Source of the DNA: Verrucomicrobiia bacterium
GTDB lineage: Bacteria; Verrucomicrobiota; Verrucomicrobiia; Limisphaerales; JAEYXS01
DNA: 64,000 nucleotides
Assembly (NCBI GenBank): GCA_036405135.1
Contig: DASWYF010000003.1
Span: 1-64,000 of the forward strand
Direction of reading: 5' to 3'
The position numbers and the translations under genes are program-made. The notes beneath the pieces are model-generated. The model was given only the letters and a program-made list of their open reading frames with translations, had not been told where the DNA came from and made no database searches. Below are positions 44,901-52,986 of this stretch, piece by piece (positions within the stretch are counted from its first letter, which is position 1; each line of letters starts with the position of its first letter).

Positions 44901-45158
44901 GAGGCGGCCTTTAAACCCGTGTCGACGCCGGGGATGACCTTGCTTGCCAAAGGCCAGAATGAAGAATGGTCAGCGAAGGATCTGACGCCCGGGAATTATA
45001 CTGTGTTAGCGAAGTCGTTCGCCACGGTGGGAACCCGCGAGCAACCGCGGGTTACCTATTATCGCGGCACGGTTGAGGTTGTCTTGAAAGAACAAGAGAG
45101 TGATACGGTGGTAGATTTTGGCCGTATTGAACTGCAGAAGATAGATCTTAAAAAGTGA
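41916..45158 (+). CDS. ECF-like sigma-70 factor fused to membrane and carboxypeptidase-regulatory-like domains
   Basis: The 1080-residue protein begins with a complete ECF-type sigma factor: sigma region 2 at ~14-82 and region 4 at ~120-172, with DLRSLGAMFGVSEDAAQKRVSRAVDKLR as the DNA-recognition helix-turn-helix. A hydrophobic segment (~178-250, strongest at 232-249) could cross the membrane. The remaining ~830 residues are beta-rich repeats like carboxypeptidase-regulatory domains (ISGRVLDADGLPAAGATVAL, VRGVVVDPEGMPV, IEGTVKDAETGQPLP). This layout would tether the sigma factor to the inner membrane and replace a separate anti-sigma. The ATG at 41916 was preferred over an upstream start. 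Confidence 0.85.
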   Translation: MNDANQLLREYAANGSEVAFRELVTRYVDLVYSAALRRMRGDAHRAEEVTQTVFTDLARKAESLSERVMLGGWLHRHTGFVASNLIRGEIRRQAREKEAATMMLHESDESTWQEIAPYLDEAIDQLEAADREAILLRYFEKRDLRSLGAMFGVSEDAAQKRVSRAVDKLREMLLARGVALTTALLGTLLTERAVMAGPVGLAAGVGSKALQSLAPAGAMSGGLTLLSWGLFKGAFAVLAIIAAVAVVGWPERLHMPFTASEGDHPVAEVKRAPRSVPSTSPSKAPVTVAAVEPVAIDATRTNLIRLKLVADVGGQPVTAAIVKVRQWEDKKVTEADFKVNEVGEAEVLVARGTVTKLELRTQGDGYADKRLLWSPADGKTLPESYVVRLEQAVTISGRVLDADGLPAAGATVALYHDINPQWDEVFESHEFGSIETLTDGKGHWRLSRIANGMISRVVGKAKHDLWIESPVQFVTQTPEMEGQLRQGTHVLRLARPVTVRGVVVDPEGMPVQTDMISIRSLNARSGKTNDKGEFEITHCKPGTNSLNVYVKGFVPFTQEVVLVEGMEPFRIMLQRGNTLRLRVVNTVGEPIPGALIFMSSYDNGATKDKKSPVPDLNMECGPDGRTFLPNAPDRELILRVRAPGYMSSSHVKVPAANDMEQQIVLQPALVIEGTVKDAETGQPLPKFRILTGYPRKELGEEGYRPEWSTIERFRLRFTGGTFRHSLETPVLEAKTNPGYIFKFEAEGYSSYITELVPANAGTVRFDLSLRPRRNHGVMVKLPDGRPASDVLVGIVFPETRFRLSHRGFGDDPDYSVLRRTDRSGILNLIEDGTVQRVVIPHASGYGEETMAALLDNPTLQIKPWGRVEGVYITDGKSMAGIDVILNFKEGNKKGVNLDREAFKATTDKQGKFYFKQVPFGQLTAQVSLPSVTQYGMQVRPFGQMCELEVRPGETTHLKLGGETYSFRGNIEWPREVVGSKASGVQLFLLAQGVSWEAAFKPVSTPGMTLLAKGQNEEWSAKDLTPGNYTVLAKSFATVGTREQPRVTYYRGTVEVVLKEQESDTVVDFGRIELQKIDLKK

Positions 45159-45389
45159 GTGCTTGGATAGGGGCGGTGAATGATCTGATCCAGCATCGGA
45201 AAGATTTTTCAAAATATTTCACCCCTGTGTCTATGGATGTCACACCCCTCCCATTATGGTAAGGGCATGATTTATGCGACATGGGCGGGTGAGAAAATGA
45301 AAACATCACCCAGAACAGAGGGCAGAGGCAGCAAGGCAGGACTTGAGAGTTTGCTTTGTGAAGTGGTCGTGGCAGAGTGGCGGCACGTT

Positions 45390-47267
45390 ATGACTCACCT
45401 TGTTGTCCGGCGGCTGGTCTGTTGCGTTCTGCTTCTGTGCGGTTTGGTTTCGGCTGCACGCGCGCAGGAGGTGCGGATGGATGTGGCGGTTTACGGGGCC
45501 ACGCCCGCGGGCATCGCGGCCTCGATCGCGGCGGCGAAGAACGGGCATTCAGTCATTCTGGTGGAATCTTCAGACCGGATCGGCGGTATGGTGACGAGCG
45601 GGCTTTCGTGGACGGATGCGCGCACGCTGGAATCCCTCTCAGGGGCCTATCAGGAGCTTTGCATGCGGGTGGAGCGGTATTACATCTCGCAGCATGGCAT
45701 CGGTTCTCCGGAGCATGAAGCGTCTTTCCGTGGCTTGCATGGTGAGCCGATGGTGAATCTCAAGGCTTTCTCCCAGATGTTGAATGAGGTGCCGCCGGTG
45801 CGTCTGCTGCGGAAGTATCGTCTCGGTGAAGTGGAGGTGGGCGGAACAGCGGAGCGGCCGATGATTCGCACAGCACAGTTCATCGGTGCGAATGGCAATG
45901 TAATGATCGTGCGGGCGAAGATGTTCATCGATGCCACGTATGAGGGCGACCTGATGGCGAAAGCGGGGGTGGCTTACACCGTAGGTCGCGAAGGTCCGGA
46001 TGCGTATGGCGAGAGTCTCGCCGCCGATGTGCCGAAAGGCGGCGATCGTCAGGTGCAGGGATACAACTTCCGTCTGATGATGACGGATCATCCAGATAAC
46101 CGCGTATTGCCGCAGGCGCCGCAGGGTTACAAGCGTGAGGATTTCGTGGGCGTGCTGGATCTGTTCGCCTCGGGCAAGTTGAAGAAGGTTTTCTCGGGCG
46201 ATCATGATGGCATCTATCGCACGCACTTGCCGTTGCTGCCGAATCGCAAGGCGGATGTGAATGACACACCTCACGCGCCGGTGCGTCTGAGCATGCCGGA
46301 TATCAATGCGGGTTATCCCGATGGCGTGCCAGTGGTGCGCAAACGCATCTGGGACCAGCATTATTACTACAACATCGGTCTGCTGTATTTCCTGCAGAAC
46401 GATTCCGCAGTGCCTAAGAATATCCAAGGGCCAGCACGCGAATGGGGGCTGTGCCGAGATGAGTTCGTGGACAGCGGTTATGTGCCGCCGATGCTTTATG
46501 TGCGCGAGGCGCGTCGCATGGTCGGCCAGTATGTTTACACGGAGAACGATACGGCGAAGGCCACGAATGATGTGCGATCCAAGCTCTTCACGGATTCCAT
46601 CACGATGGGGGATTACTCGCTGAACTGCCATGGAACGGGCCGCACGGGCATGCGCTTTGATGGCAAGCATACGGGTGAATTCTACAAGAGCATCCCGCCG
46701 TTTCAGGTGCCTTACGGTGTGATCGTGCCGAAGGATGTGGGCAATCTGCTGGTGCCGGTGGCGGTATCAGCGAGTCATGTAGGTTTCTCATGCCTGCGCA
46801 TGGAGCCGACGTGGACTTCGCTGGGACAGGCGGCGGGTCATGCAGCGGCTTTGGCGATCCTTCAAGACAAGCCGGTGCAGGACATCTCCGTGCCGTTGCT
46901 GCAAGACCAGTTGCACAAGTATAAGCTGGCGACGATCTATCTCACGGATGTGCGGCCGGGGTCGTCTTTGTTCCGCGCAGCGCAATGGTTCGGCACGCGT
47001 GGTGCGTTCCATGGTTTGGTGGATCCGTCCGTCACGCAATTGGTGAAGCAGGAAAAGATTTTCGGCCAATATTCCGAAGCAGCTCCGGGGCATGAGGTGA
47101 ATCCTGCAGCGAAGATCGATGAGACAACGCTCAACCGGTGGATCGCCATCGCGCAAGCAGAGGGCATCGATATCAAGAAGGCGGGCAGCCTGAAGGGCAA
47201 AATGCGCGGCGAGGTGCTGGAGAAGCTGTATCTGGTGAAGTATCCGGAACCGAAGAAAAAGAAGTAG
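45390..47267 (+). CDS. FAD-dependent oxidoreductase, exported
   Basis: The 625-residue protein has a signal peptide (~1-26, ending SAARAQ) followed by a Rossmann FAD-binding motif (VAVYGATPAGIAASIAAAKNG with a Gly-rich turn) and the IGGMVTSGLSWTDA segment of the FAD_oxidored (PF12831) family. The C-terminal region carries VPVAVSASHVGFSCLRMEPTW and GQAAGHAAALA. It is probably a periplasmic flavoenzyme oxidising a sugar or alcohol; the substrate is unknown. The ATG at 45390 was chosen because it puts the signal peptide first; a long in-frame extension upstream is unsupported. An MFS gene follows 113 bp later. Confidence 0.86.
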   Translation: MTHLVVRRLVCCVLLLCGLVSAARAQEVRMDVAVYGATPAGIAASIAAAKNGHSVILVESSDRIGGMVTSGLSWTDARTLESLSGAYQELCMRVERYYISQHGIGSPEHEASFRGLHGEPMVNLKAFSQMLNEVPPVRLLRKYRLGEVEVGGTAERPMIRTAQFIGANGNVMIVRAKMFIDATYEGDLMAKAGVAYTVGREGPDAYGESLAADVPKGGDRQVQGYNFRLMMTDHPDNRVLPQAPQGYKREDFVGVLDLFASGKLKKVFSGDHDGIYRTHLPLLPNRKADVNDTPHAPVRLSMPDINAGYPDGVPVVRKRIWDQHYYYNIGLLYFLQNDSAVPKNIQGPAREWGLCRDEFVDSGYVPPMLYVREARRMVGQYVYTENDTAKATNDVRSKLFTDSITMGDYSLNCHGTGRTGMRFDGKHTGEFYKSIPPFQVPYGVIVPKDVGNLLVPVAVSASHVGFSCLRMEPTWTSLGQAAGHAAALAILQDKPVQDISVPLLQDQLHKYKLATIYLTDVRPGSSLFRAAQWFGTRGAFHGLVDPSVTQLVKQEKIFGQYSEAAPGHEVNPAAKIDETTLNRWIAIAQAEGIDIKKAGSLKGKMRGEVLEKLYLVKYPEPKKKK

Positions 47268-47379
47268 GGGGTCGATCCGAGGCCGACGACCGAGAGCGAA
47301 GATGATTGAAGGGAAAATGATACGTGTTCGTATTATTTTCGCTTGCGTGGCAAAGGCGGCTTCGTTTTGATACACGCTC

Positions 47380-48921
47380 ATGAGCTCCTCGGAACCCGGA
47401 TTGAAATTGACCACGACCCAGTGGCTGGTGTGCGTCATTGCTGCCATCGGTTTTGCATTCGATATCTATGAACTCCTGATGCTGCCGCTCATCATCAAGC
47501 CCGCGATGGCGGCCTTGAGCGCGCCGATTGTGGAGCAGTTGGTGGCAAACGGCATGGCGCGGCCGGAAGCGATGGCGCTGTGGGTGCCGGGCGGCGAGAT
47601 GTATGTGAAGTGGGCGCGCACGCTGTTCTTTGTGCCAGCCATCGCGGGTGGCGTATTCGGTCTTCTCGGCGGTTACCTTACCGATGTGTTCGGACGTCGT
47701 CGGGTGCTGACGTTCAGCATCTTGCTTTATGCGTTCTCGGCGTTTGCGGCGGGTTTTGCGACGACGCTGGAGCAATTGCTCATCTGCCGGTGTCTCGTCT
47801 TCATCGGTGTGTGTGTGGAATTCGTGGCGGCGGTGGCGTGGCTGGCGGAGTTGTTCCCGAATCCCGTCCAGCGCGAGAAGGTGCTGGGTTACACGCAGGC
47901 ATTTTCTTCTGCGGGCGGTTTGCTGGTGGCAGGAGCTAATATCCTTTCGGCCAAGATCGCGGTGGATCTTCCTGCAATCCATGGTGTGCATGAGGCTTGG
48001 CGTTATACTTTGATCTCAGGTGTCATCCCGGCATTGCCGCTCATCCTGATCCGTCCATTCCTGCCGGAATCGCCAGCTTGGGCAGCGAAGAAGGCGCAAG
48101 GAACGCTCAAACGTCCGAGCATTGCCGAACTGTTCAGTCCGCAACTGCGCCAGACGACGATTGTTACAACATTGGTTTTCGCTGCCAGCTATGGCATCGC
48201 TTTCGGTGCCATCCAGCAGTTGCCGCAGATCCTCGGTGCTCCGGGCAAGGGCCATGTGGAAGTGATGGCGGTGGCCAAGGCTGCCCGTGAAGCGGCGGCA
48301 GAAGAGGGCAAGGCGGCGGGCAAGCCTGTGCCGGAACCAAAGCTCAAGCAGGCGGCGGGCAATGCCACGGACAAGATGGTGGCGGGTGTGACACTCTGGC
48401 AGGAGATCGGCGGATTGGTGGGGCGGTTCCTCCTCGCGATTCTGGTGCTTAAGATCGCCAGCAAACGCAATCTGTTCCGTGTCTTCCAGATCCCGGCATT
48501 GATCTTTGTGCCGCTCCTGTTCTGGTGGGTGGCGGGTAATCTGAATACGGAAGGTTCGTTGATCTATATCAAGATCGGCATCTTTATCGCGGGTCTGTTG
48601 ACGGTGGCGCAGTTCAGTTTCTGGGGTAATTACATCCCGTTGGTGTTCCCGGTGCATCTGCGTGGCACGGGTGAAAGTTTTGCGGCGAACATCGGTGGTC
48701 GTGTGATCGGCACGGCGGCGGCTTGGTTCACGCTAAGTCTTTCAGCGGCCAAACCAGCGGCGGATGCCGCAGCGGCAGCTGCCAATGCAGCCGCACCGGC
48801 CATGTCTGGTCCGACGAAGATGGCGATCGTGGGTGCCTTGGTGGCGGGTGGCTATGCACTCATGGGAGCAATCCTGACGAAGTGGCTGCCGGAGCCGAAG
48901 GAAGAGGATATGAAACACTAG
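47380..48921 (+). CDS. MFS transporter
   Basis: The 513-residue protein has twelve predicted helices in two bundles. Motif A lies in GGYLTDVFGRRRVLTFS, with the conserved acidic and basic residues. A ~55-residue Ala/Lys/Glu-rich insert (AREAAAEEGKAAGKPVPEPK) lies in a loop between helices, unusual for the family. A second Ala-rich loop (AKPAADAAAAAANAAAPA) occurs near the C-terminus. It may take up the product or substrate of the upstream FAD enzyme; the sequence does not identify the ligand. It ends about 65 bp before a terminator. Confidence 0.85.
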   Translation: MSSSEPGLKLTTTQWLVCVIAAIGFAFDIYELLMLPLIIKPAMAALSAPIVEQLVANGMARPEAMALWVPGGEMYVKWARTLFFVPAIAGGVFGLLGGYLTDVFGRRRVLTFSILLYAFSAFAAGFATTLEQLLICRCLVFIGVCVEFVAAVAWLAELFPNPVQREKVLGYTQAFSSAGGLLVAGANILSAKIAVDLPAIHGVHEAWRYTLISGVIPALPLILIRPFLPESPAWAAKKAQGTLKRPSIAELFSPQLRQTTIVTTLVFAASYGIAFGAIQQLPQILGAPGKGHVEVMAVAKAAREAAAEEGKAAGKPVPEPKLKQAAGNATDKMVAGVTLWQEIGGLVGRFLLAILVLKIASKRNLFRVFQIPALIFVPLLFWWVAGNLNTEGSLIYIKIGIFIAGLLTVAQFSFWGNYIPLVFPVHLRGTGESFAANIGGRVIGTAAAWFTLSLSAAKPAADAAAAAANAAAPAMSGPTKMAIVGALVAGGYALMGAILTKWLPEPKEEDMKH

Positions 48922-48986
48922 GTAAATGACCCATGACGAAGCTCGAATGACCAAGAAAGAGCACGGTCAGCAAAATTTGAAATAAT

Positions 48987-49020
48987 AAAACCGGCCGTGT
49001 ATTCGGCCGGTTTTGTTTTG
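48987..49020 (+). terminator. rho-independent terminator after the MFS gene
   Basis: An 11-bp perfect stem (AAAACCGGCCG at 48987-48997 with 49004-49014) has loop TGTATT and ends in TTTTGTTTT. It separates the MFS gene from the following secreted-protein gene. Confidence 0.92.
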
Positions 49021-49060
49021 TGAGGCTGACATTGAGGAGGCGTTCTGGCACATAGAAGGA

Positions 49061-49954
49061 ATGAAGCCTCGTTTCTTTGCCTTGCTGGCGCTTGCTTGTG
49101 GTCTGGTGTCTTTTAATGTTAATGCGGTAACGCATTCGTTTCTCGCGTTGGGGGCGGAGACTTACATCCTGTCAGGTGAGGGGAAGGTGACATGGACTTA
49201 TCCGGCGAATACGCGGGACGGTTGGGTATTGCCGGGCGGAAATGTGCTGCTGGCGCTATCGAAGTCCAAGGATTACCCAGGCGGCGCAGTCGTGGAAGTG
49301 AAGCGGGATGGGACGAAGGTGTTCGAGTTCAAGGGAACTCAAGCGGAGGTGAACACGGCACAGATGGTGGACGGCGGAAACATCATGCTGACGGAGGCGG
49401 GGTCTAAGCCGCGTTTGCTGGAGGTGAATCGCGAAGGGAAGATTCTAGTGGAGTTTCCGATCCAGTGCCAGTTGACCAATTTTCACATGCAGAGCCGGAT
49501 GGCGCGCAAGTTGCCGAATGGCAATTATCTTATCCCGCAACTGCACGACAAAGTCGTGCGGGAGTATGACAAAACCGGCAAGATCGTGTGGGAGGTGCAG
49601 ACGCCGAACTGGCCCTTCACGGCGATCCGGTTGGCAAACGGGAATACGCTGATCAACTGCACCTATGGCCACACGAGCATTGAGGTGGATTTAAAAGGCA
49701 AAACTGTGTGGCAATTGAGCAATACGGACCTGCCCAAGCCGCTCATCAAAGACGCGTGCGGAGCGCAGCGCCTGCCGAATGGAAATACGGTCATCACGAG
49801 CTATGGGAACAGCGGTCCGGGAGTGAAACTCATCGAGGTGGATCGCGATAAGAAGATCGTTTGGACACATGAGAATGAGAAGAAGCATGGGATACATCAT
49901 TTTCAGATATTGGATACGGATGGGAGGAGTTTGGAGGGGGAGGCGATGAGATAG
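49061..49954 (+). CDS. secreted beta-propeller (arylsulfotransferase-like) protein
   Basis: The 297-residue protein has a signal peptide (~1-21, ending FNVNA). A repeated motif of the LPNGN / VxExDxxGKxVW type follows (LPNGNYLIPQLHDKVVREYDK; NGNTLINCTYGHTSIEV; LPNGNTVITSYGNSG), forming blades of a PQQ-like or arylsulfotransferase-like propeller. The full enzyme's catalytic His could not be identified, so it may bind rather than catalyse. The ATG at 49061 places the signal peptide first; the longer upstream frame overlaps the terminator. Confidence 0.72.
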   Translation: MKPRFFALLALACGLVSFNVNAVTHSFLALGAETYILSGEGKVTWTYPANTRDGWVLPGGNVLLALSKSKDYPGGAVVEVKRDGTKVFEFKGTQAEVNTAQMVDGGNIMLTEAGSKPRLLEVNREGKILVEFPIQCQLTNFHMQSRMARKLPNGNYLIPQLHDKVVREYDKTGKIVWEVQTPNWPFTAIRLANGNTLINCTYGHTSIEVDLKGKTVWQLSNTDLPKPLIKDACGAQRLPNGNTVITSYGNSGPGVKLIEVDRDKKIVWTHENEKKHGIHHFQILDTDGRSLEGEAMR

Positions 49955-49991
49955 TGGTCATTTTGGGGCTTTTTGGACCTTTTGGCAAAGA

Positions 49992-50035
49992 AAGGCTTCC
50001 ATTGGCAGCGGAGCCTTACTATTTTTGCGGCTCGT
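49992..50035 (+). terminator. possible weak terminator
   Basis: AAGGCTTCC (49992-50000) pairs imperfectly with GGAGCCTT (50010-50017), followed by ACTATTTTT. The stem is short and bulged, so this is a weak candidate for transcript ending after the propeller gene. Confidence 0.35.
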
Positions 50036-50073
50036 ACCACTAAGGTTTTAGGCAATCACGTCATTTCAACGAT

Positions 50074-51126
50074 ATGAGCACAGCAGCAGTCATCGCGAAT
50101 AATTTTCCCAAGCTTCACAACGCCATGTGGCCCGGCCTCGTCGGCAAGGGCAGTCCCGGCGCGGAACCGTTCATCGATCTGGATACGATGCTGGACTTTA
50201 CGGCCAAGGCCGATGTGGGCGGTATCAAGTTCGATGGCGTGGACCTCTTCCTCTACAACCCGCATACGGACATCGACATCGACGACAGTGGCATCAAGAA
50301 GCTCGCAGACAAAATCAAGTCCAAGGGCCTCGTGGTCGGTTCCGTGGTGGCGCCGGTTTGGTTCGATGCCTCTGCTGGTGGTGATGAGAAAGCGCGTGCG
50401 AATTTCGTGACGCACGTGAAGAAGGCTGTACGCATCGCCAGCAAGCTTCGCGACCTCGGTGTGCGTCCTTACGGCGTGGTGCGTATCGACAGCGCCACGG
50501 GCGTGACGGCTTGGGATAAAGATCCGAAAGGCACGACGAAGCTCATCGCGCAGACGTTCCGTGAAGCGGGCAAGATCGCGAAGGGCGAAGGCGAACGCCT
50601 CGCCGCCGAAGGCGAAATCTGTTGGGGCGGTATGCATTCGTGGAAGCACATGGTGAATTTGCTGGAGATGGTGGATATGCCGAAGGTGGTCGGCTTCCAG
50701 GCGGACATGTCCCACACGCATCTCTACACGCTCGGTTACAATGCTGAGGCGCATCGTATCGTGCCGAAGAAGTACAATTACGAGCCTGCTGAATTTCACA
50801 AAGCGATGACGAAGTTGACGGATGCGCTCCGTCCGTGGACGATCGATTTCCATGTGGCGCAGAACGACGGTTCCGTGTTCGGCTCCGGTGATCACGAGAA
50901 GACGGGTCGCCACTGCCTCGCCACGGATCCCAAGGGCAAGCTGAACATTACGCGTGATTCCGGATATTGGCTGCGCGACAAGGCCGGCAAGGTCACCAAG
51001 AAGATGAAGCACATCTGCTGGGACGGTTGCATGTTCCCGAACGAAGTGCTGAACAAGCAGCAGACCTGGAATGACATCCTCGCGGCGATGATTGAAGTGA
51101 GGAACAACCACGGCTGGAAAGCTTGA
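50074..51126 (+). CDS. TIM-barrel (sugar isomerase/epimerase-like) protein
   Basis: The 350-residue cytoplasmic protein appears to be an alpha/beta barrel of the xylose-isomerase-like superfamily. Strand ends with possible metal ligands occur at [44 protein letters not shown] and [19 protein letters not shown], the last two with His, Asp and Glu. Such enzymes isomerise or epimerise sugars or inositol derivatives. A Gfo/Idh oxidoreductase gene follows in the same direction after an inserted GxxExxY gene, so the two probably act together on a polyol. The exact substrate is unknown. Confidence 0.72.
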   Translation: MSTAAVIANNFPKLHNAMWPGLVGKGSPGAEPFIDLDTMLDFTAKADVGGIKFDGVDLFLYNPHTDIDIDDSGIKKLADKIKSKGLVVGSVVAPVWFDASAGGDEKARANFVTHVKKAVRIASKLRDLGVRPYGVVRIDSATGVTAWDKDPKGTTKLIAQTFREAGKIAKGEGERLAAEGEICWGGMHSWKHMVNLLEMVDMPKVVGFQADMSHTHLYTLGYNAEAHRIVPKKYNYEPAEFHKAMTKLTDALRPWTIDFHVAQNDGSVFGSGDHEKTGRHCLATDPKGKLNITRDSGYWLRDKAGKVTKKMKHICWDGCMFPNEVLNKQQTWNDILAAMIEVRNNHGWKA

Positions 51127-51136
51127 TGAGGCGGGA

Positions 51137-51168
51137 ATAGCCGCAAAAAGGCGCAAAAGGCGCAAAAA
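51137..51168. repeat. left 32-bp inverted repeat of the GxxExxY cassette
   Basis: This arm consists of ATAG plus three CGCAAAA-type units and ends in an A-run that merges with the ATG of the GxxExxY gene. Its reverse complement matches 51570-51601 at 31 of 32 positions (a single G/A difference). The tandem short units inside each arm suggest a binding site or nuclease target rather than an ordinary IS terminal repeat. Confidence 0.9.
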
Positions 51169-51564
51169 ATGAAAGACCGTGTATTTGAGCTTTGCGATAT
51201 GGTACGTCAGACGGGCTATGCAGTTCATAGTTATCACCGTCACGGACATGTTGAAAAGATCTACGAAAATGCATTGGTCAATCGTTTGCGCAGACAAGGT
51301 TTGCAAGTTGAACAACAGCATCCTTTGCCGGTGTTTGATGAGGATGGGACCTTGTTAGGTGATTTTTACGCTGATTTGCTTGTGGAAAGAATACTTGTTG
51401 TTGAAATCAAAGCGGTCCGGGCGTTTGTAGACGAGCATACTGCTCAAGTGCTTGGTTATCTGCGTTCGGCCCGTTTGGAACATGGTTTATTGGTGAATTT
51501 TGGGGCGCCAAAATTCGCCATCAAGAAGTACGCACTCTCAAATCCTGAACTACAAAACTTTTAG
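51169..51564 (+). CDS. GxxExxY-family protein, PD-(D/E)XK-like
   Basis: The 131-residue protein carries the family signature G26HVEKIY32. It also has a PD-(D/E)XK-like nuclease core: D69 (GDFYADLLVERI), E79-I-K81, and Q93 in the helix TAQVLGYLRSA. This fits PF13366 (PDDEXK_3); biochemical function is not established. The gene is bounded by nearly perfect 32-bp inverted repeats, one arm touching its ATG and the other beginning 6 bp after its stop. It splits the TIM-barrel and Gfo/Idh genes, which are otherwise collinear. It is probably a transmissible or self-protecting nuclease cassette; mobility is inference. Confidence 0.88.
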   Translation: MKDRVFELCDMVRQTGYAVHSYHRHGHVEKIYENALVNRLRRQGLQVEQQHPLPVFDEDGTLLGDFYADLLVERILVVEIKAVRAFVDEHTAQVLGYLRSARLEHGLLVNFGAPKFAIKKYALSNPELQNF

Positions 51565-51569
51565 CCCTG

Positions 51570-51601
51570 TTTTTGCGCCTTTTGCGCTTTTTTGCGGCTA
51601 T
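51570..51601. repeat. right 32-bp inverted repeat of the GxxExxY cassette
   Basis: This arm is the reverse complement of 51137-51168 with one mismatch. It starts 6 bp after the GxxExxY stop and ends 9 bp before the ATG of the Gfo/Idh gene. No target-site duplication was seen in the bases flanking the two arms (ending GCGGGA on the left, starting CATTAA on the right). Confidence 0.9.
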
Positions 51602-51610
51602 CATTAAATT

Positions 51611-52759
51611 ATGGCTAAGAAACAACTTCGTATCGGTTTGATCGGTTACAGCTTCATGGGGCGCGCCCACAGCAATGCGTTCCATCAGGTGAATCATTTC
51701 TTCCCCTCCAGCTACGAGCTCGTGCCGCAGGCGGTGTGCGGTCGCGATGCGGCGAAGGTGCAGGAGTTTGCCGACAAGTGGGGCTATAAGAGCATTGAGA
51801 CGGATTGGAAGAAGATGATCGAGCGCGATGATATCGACGTGATCGACATCGCCACGCCGAACAACATGCACGCCGAACAGGCCATCGCCGCTGCCAAGGC
51901 GGGCAAGATGATCCTGTGCGAGAAGCCGCTGGGCCTGAACTCCAAGGAAGCGGAGAAGATGCTCAAGGCCATCGAGAAGGCGGGCGTCGCGAACATGGTG
52001 TGGTATAACTACCGCCGCTGCCCGGCGGTCGTGCTCGCGAAAAACATCATCGATTCCGGCAAGCTCGGTCGCATTTTCCATTACCGCGCGAACTTCCTTC
52101 AGGACTGGACGATCAATGCGGATCTACCACAAGGCGGCACGGGTCTCTGGCGCTTGGATGCCAAGGTCGCCGGTTCCGGCGTGACGGGTGACTTGCTCGC
52201 GCACTGCATCGACACGGCGCTCTGGCTCAATGGCGGTATCAAAGACGTGAGCGCCTTGACCGAGACGTTCGTGAAAGAGCGCAAGCACAACCTCACGGGC
52301 AAAGTCGAGAAGGTAAGCATCGATGACGCTTGCCTGTTCCATTGCCATTTCAACAACGGTTCACTCGGTTTGTTCGAGTCCACCCGTTACGCACGCGGTC
52401 ACAAGGCACTCTACACCTTCGAGATCAATGGCGAGAACATGTCCCTGAAGTGGGACTTGCATGATTTGCACCGCCTGCAGATTTTTGATTACACGGACGA
52501 GAGCCAGGAACGCGGCTGGAAGTCCGTTCACGTCTCCGATGGTGATCATCCGTACTGCGGCAACTGGTGGGTGCCGGGTCTGCAACTCGGCTACGAACAC
52601 AGCTTCATCCATGCGATGGTGGAGTTCGTCAAAGGTCTGGAAAGCGGCAAGGGCTGCAAGCCGGACTTCAAGGATGGTCTCGCGGCAGACTATGTCGTGG
52701 ACGCCGTGCTTGCTTCCGCCAAGTCGAAGAAGTGGGTGAAGGTGAAGCAGGCGAAGTGA
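51611..52759 (+). CDS. Gfo/Idh/MocA family oxidoreductase
   Basis: The 382-residue protein has an N-terminal Rossmann fold with [17 protein letters not shown] (~7-23) and the conserved CEKPLGL lysine-proline motif near residue 106, the site of proton transfer in the family. A C-terminal alpha/beta domain contains [28 protein letters not shown]. It probably oxidises a sugar or inositol using NAD(P). It follows the TIM-barrel gene and the inserted GxxExxY gene, which suggests one transcription unit, and is followed by a terminator. Confidence 0.9.
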   Translation: MAKKQLRIGLIGYSFMGRAHSNAFHQVNHFFPSSYELVPQAVCGRDAAKVQEFADKWGYKSIETDWKKMIERDDIDVIDIATPNNMHAEQAIAAAKAGKMILCEKPLGLNSKEAEKMLKAIEKAGVANMVWYNYRRCPAVVLAKNIIDSGKLGRIFHYRANFLQDWTINADLPQGGTGLWRLDAKVAGSGVTGDLLAHCIDTALWLNGGIKDVSALTETFVKERKHNLTGKVEKVSIDDACLFHCHFNNGSLGLFESTRYARGHKALYTFEINGENMSLKWDLHDLHRLQIFDYTDESQERGWKSVHVSDGDHPYCGNWWVPGLQLGYEHSFIHAMVEFVKGLESGKGCKPDFKDGLAADYVVDAVLASAKSKKWVKVKQAK

Positions 52760-52799
52760 TTCGCTGCTGAGTTCAAAGTTTAAGGTTTAAAGTTCAAAG

Positions 52800-52837
52800 A
52801 GCCCGCATCTGGAAACGGATGCGGGCTTTTTCTTTTT
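52800..52837 (+). terminator. rho-independent terminator after the Gfo/Idh gene
   Basis: A 10-bp perfect stem (AGCCCGCATC at 52800-52809 with 52818-52827) is followed by TTTTCTTTTT. The T-run overlaps the left arm of the nested palindrome that follows. Confidence 0.9.
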
Positions 52838-52945
52838 GGAGTGCTGCGACTTGGCGCAGCTTTCACACCGAGGCGGCTTGACGTCTCGATTCGACGCGTC
52901 AAGCCGCGTCGGCGGAAAGCGGAGTCAAGCCTCCGCACTCCAAAA
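52834..52945. repeat. nested palindromic element
   Basis: An outer 11-bp pair (52834-52844 with 52935-52945, TTTTGGAGTGC and its complement) encloses an inner perfect pair (GCGGCTTGACG at 52873-52883 with 52897-52907). The middle carries further imperfect pairings. The outer ends resemble the GCTGCGACT theme of the hairpins beside rluE. No protein is encoded. Confidence 0.7.
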
Positions 52946-52986
52946 GGGAATTGCACAATCGGGCGTCCTCGGTTACCCGTGGCGCG

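Noticed and set aside
49992-50035. Strong terminator after the propeller gene
   Set aside because: The stem is bulged and only six to eight pairs long, so it is listed as weak rather than certain.
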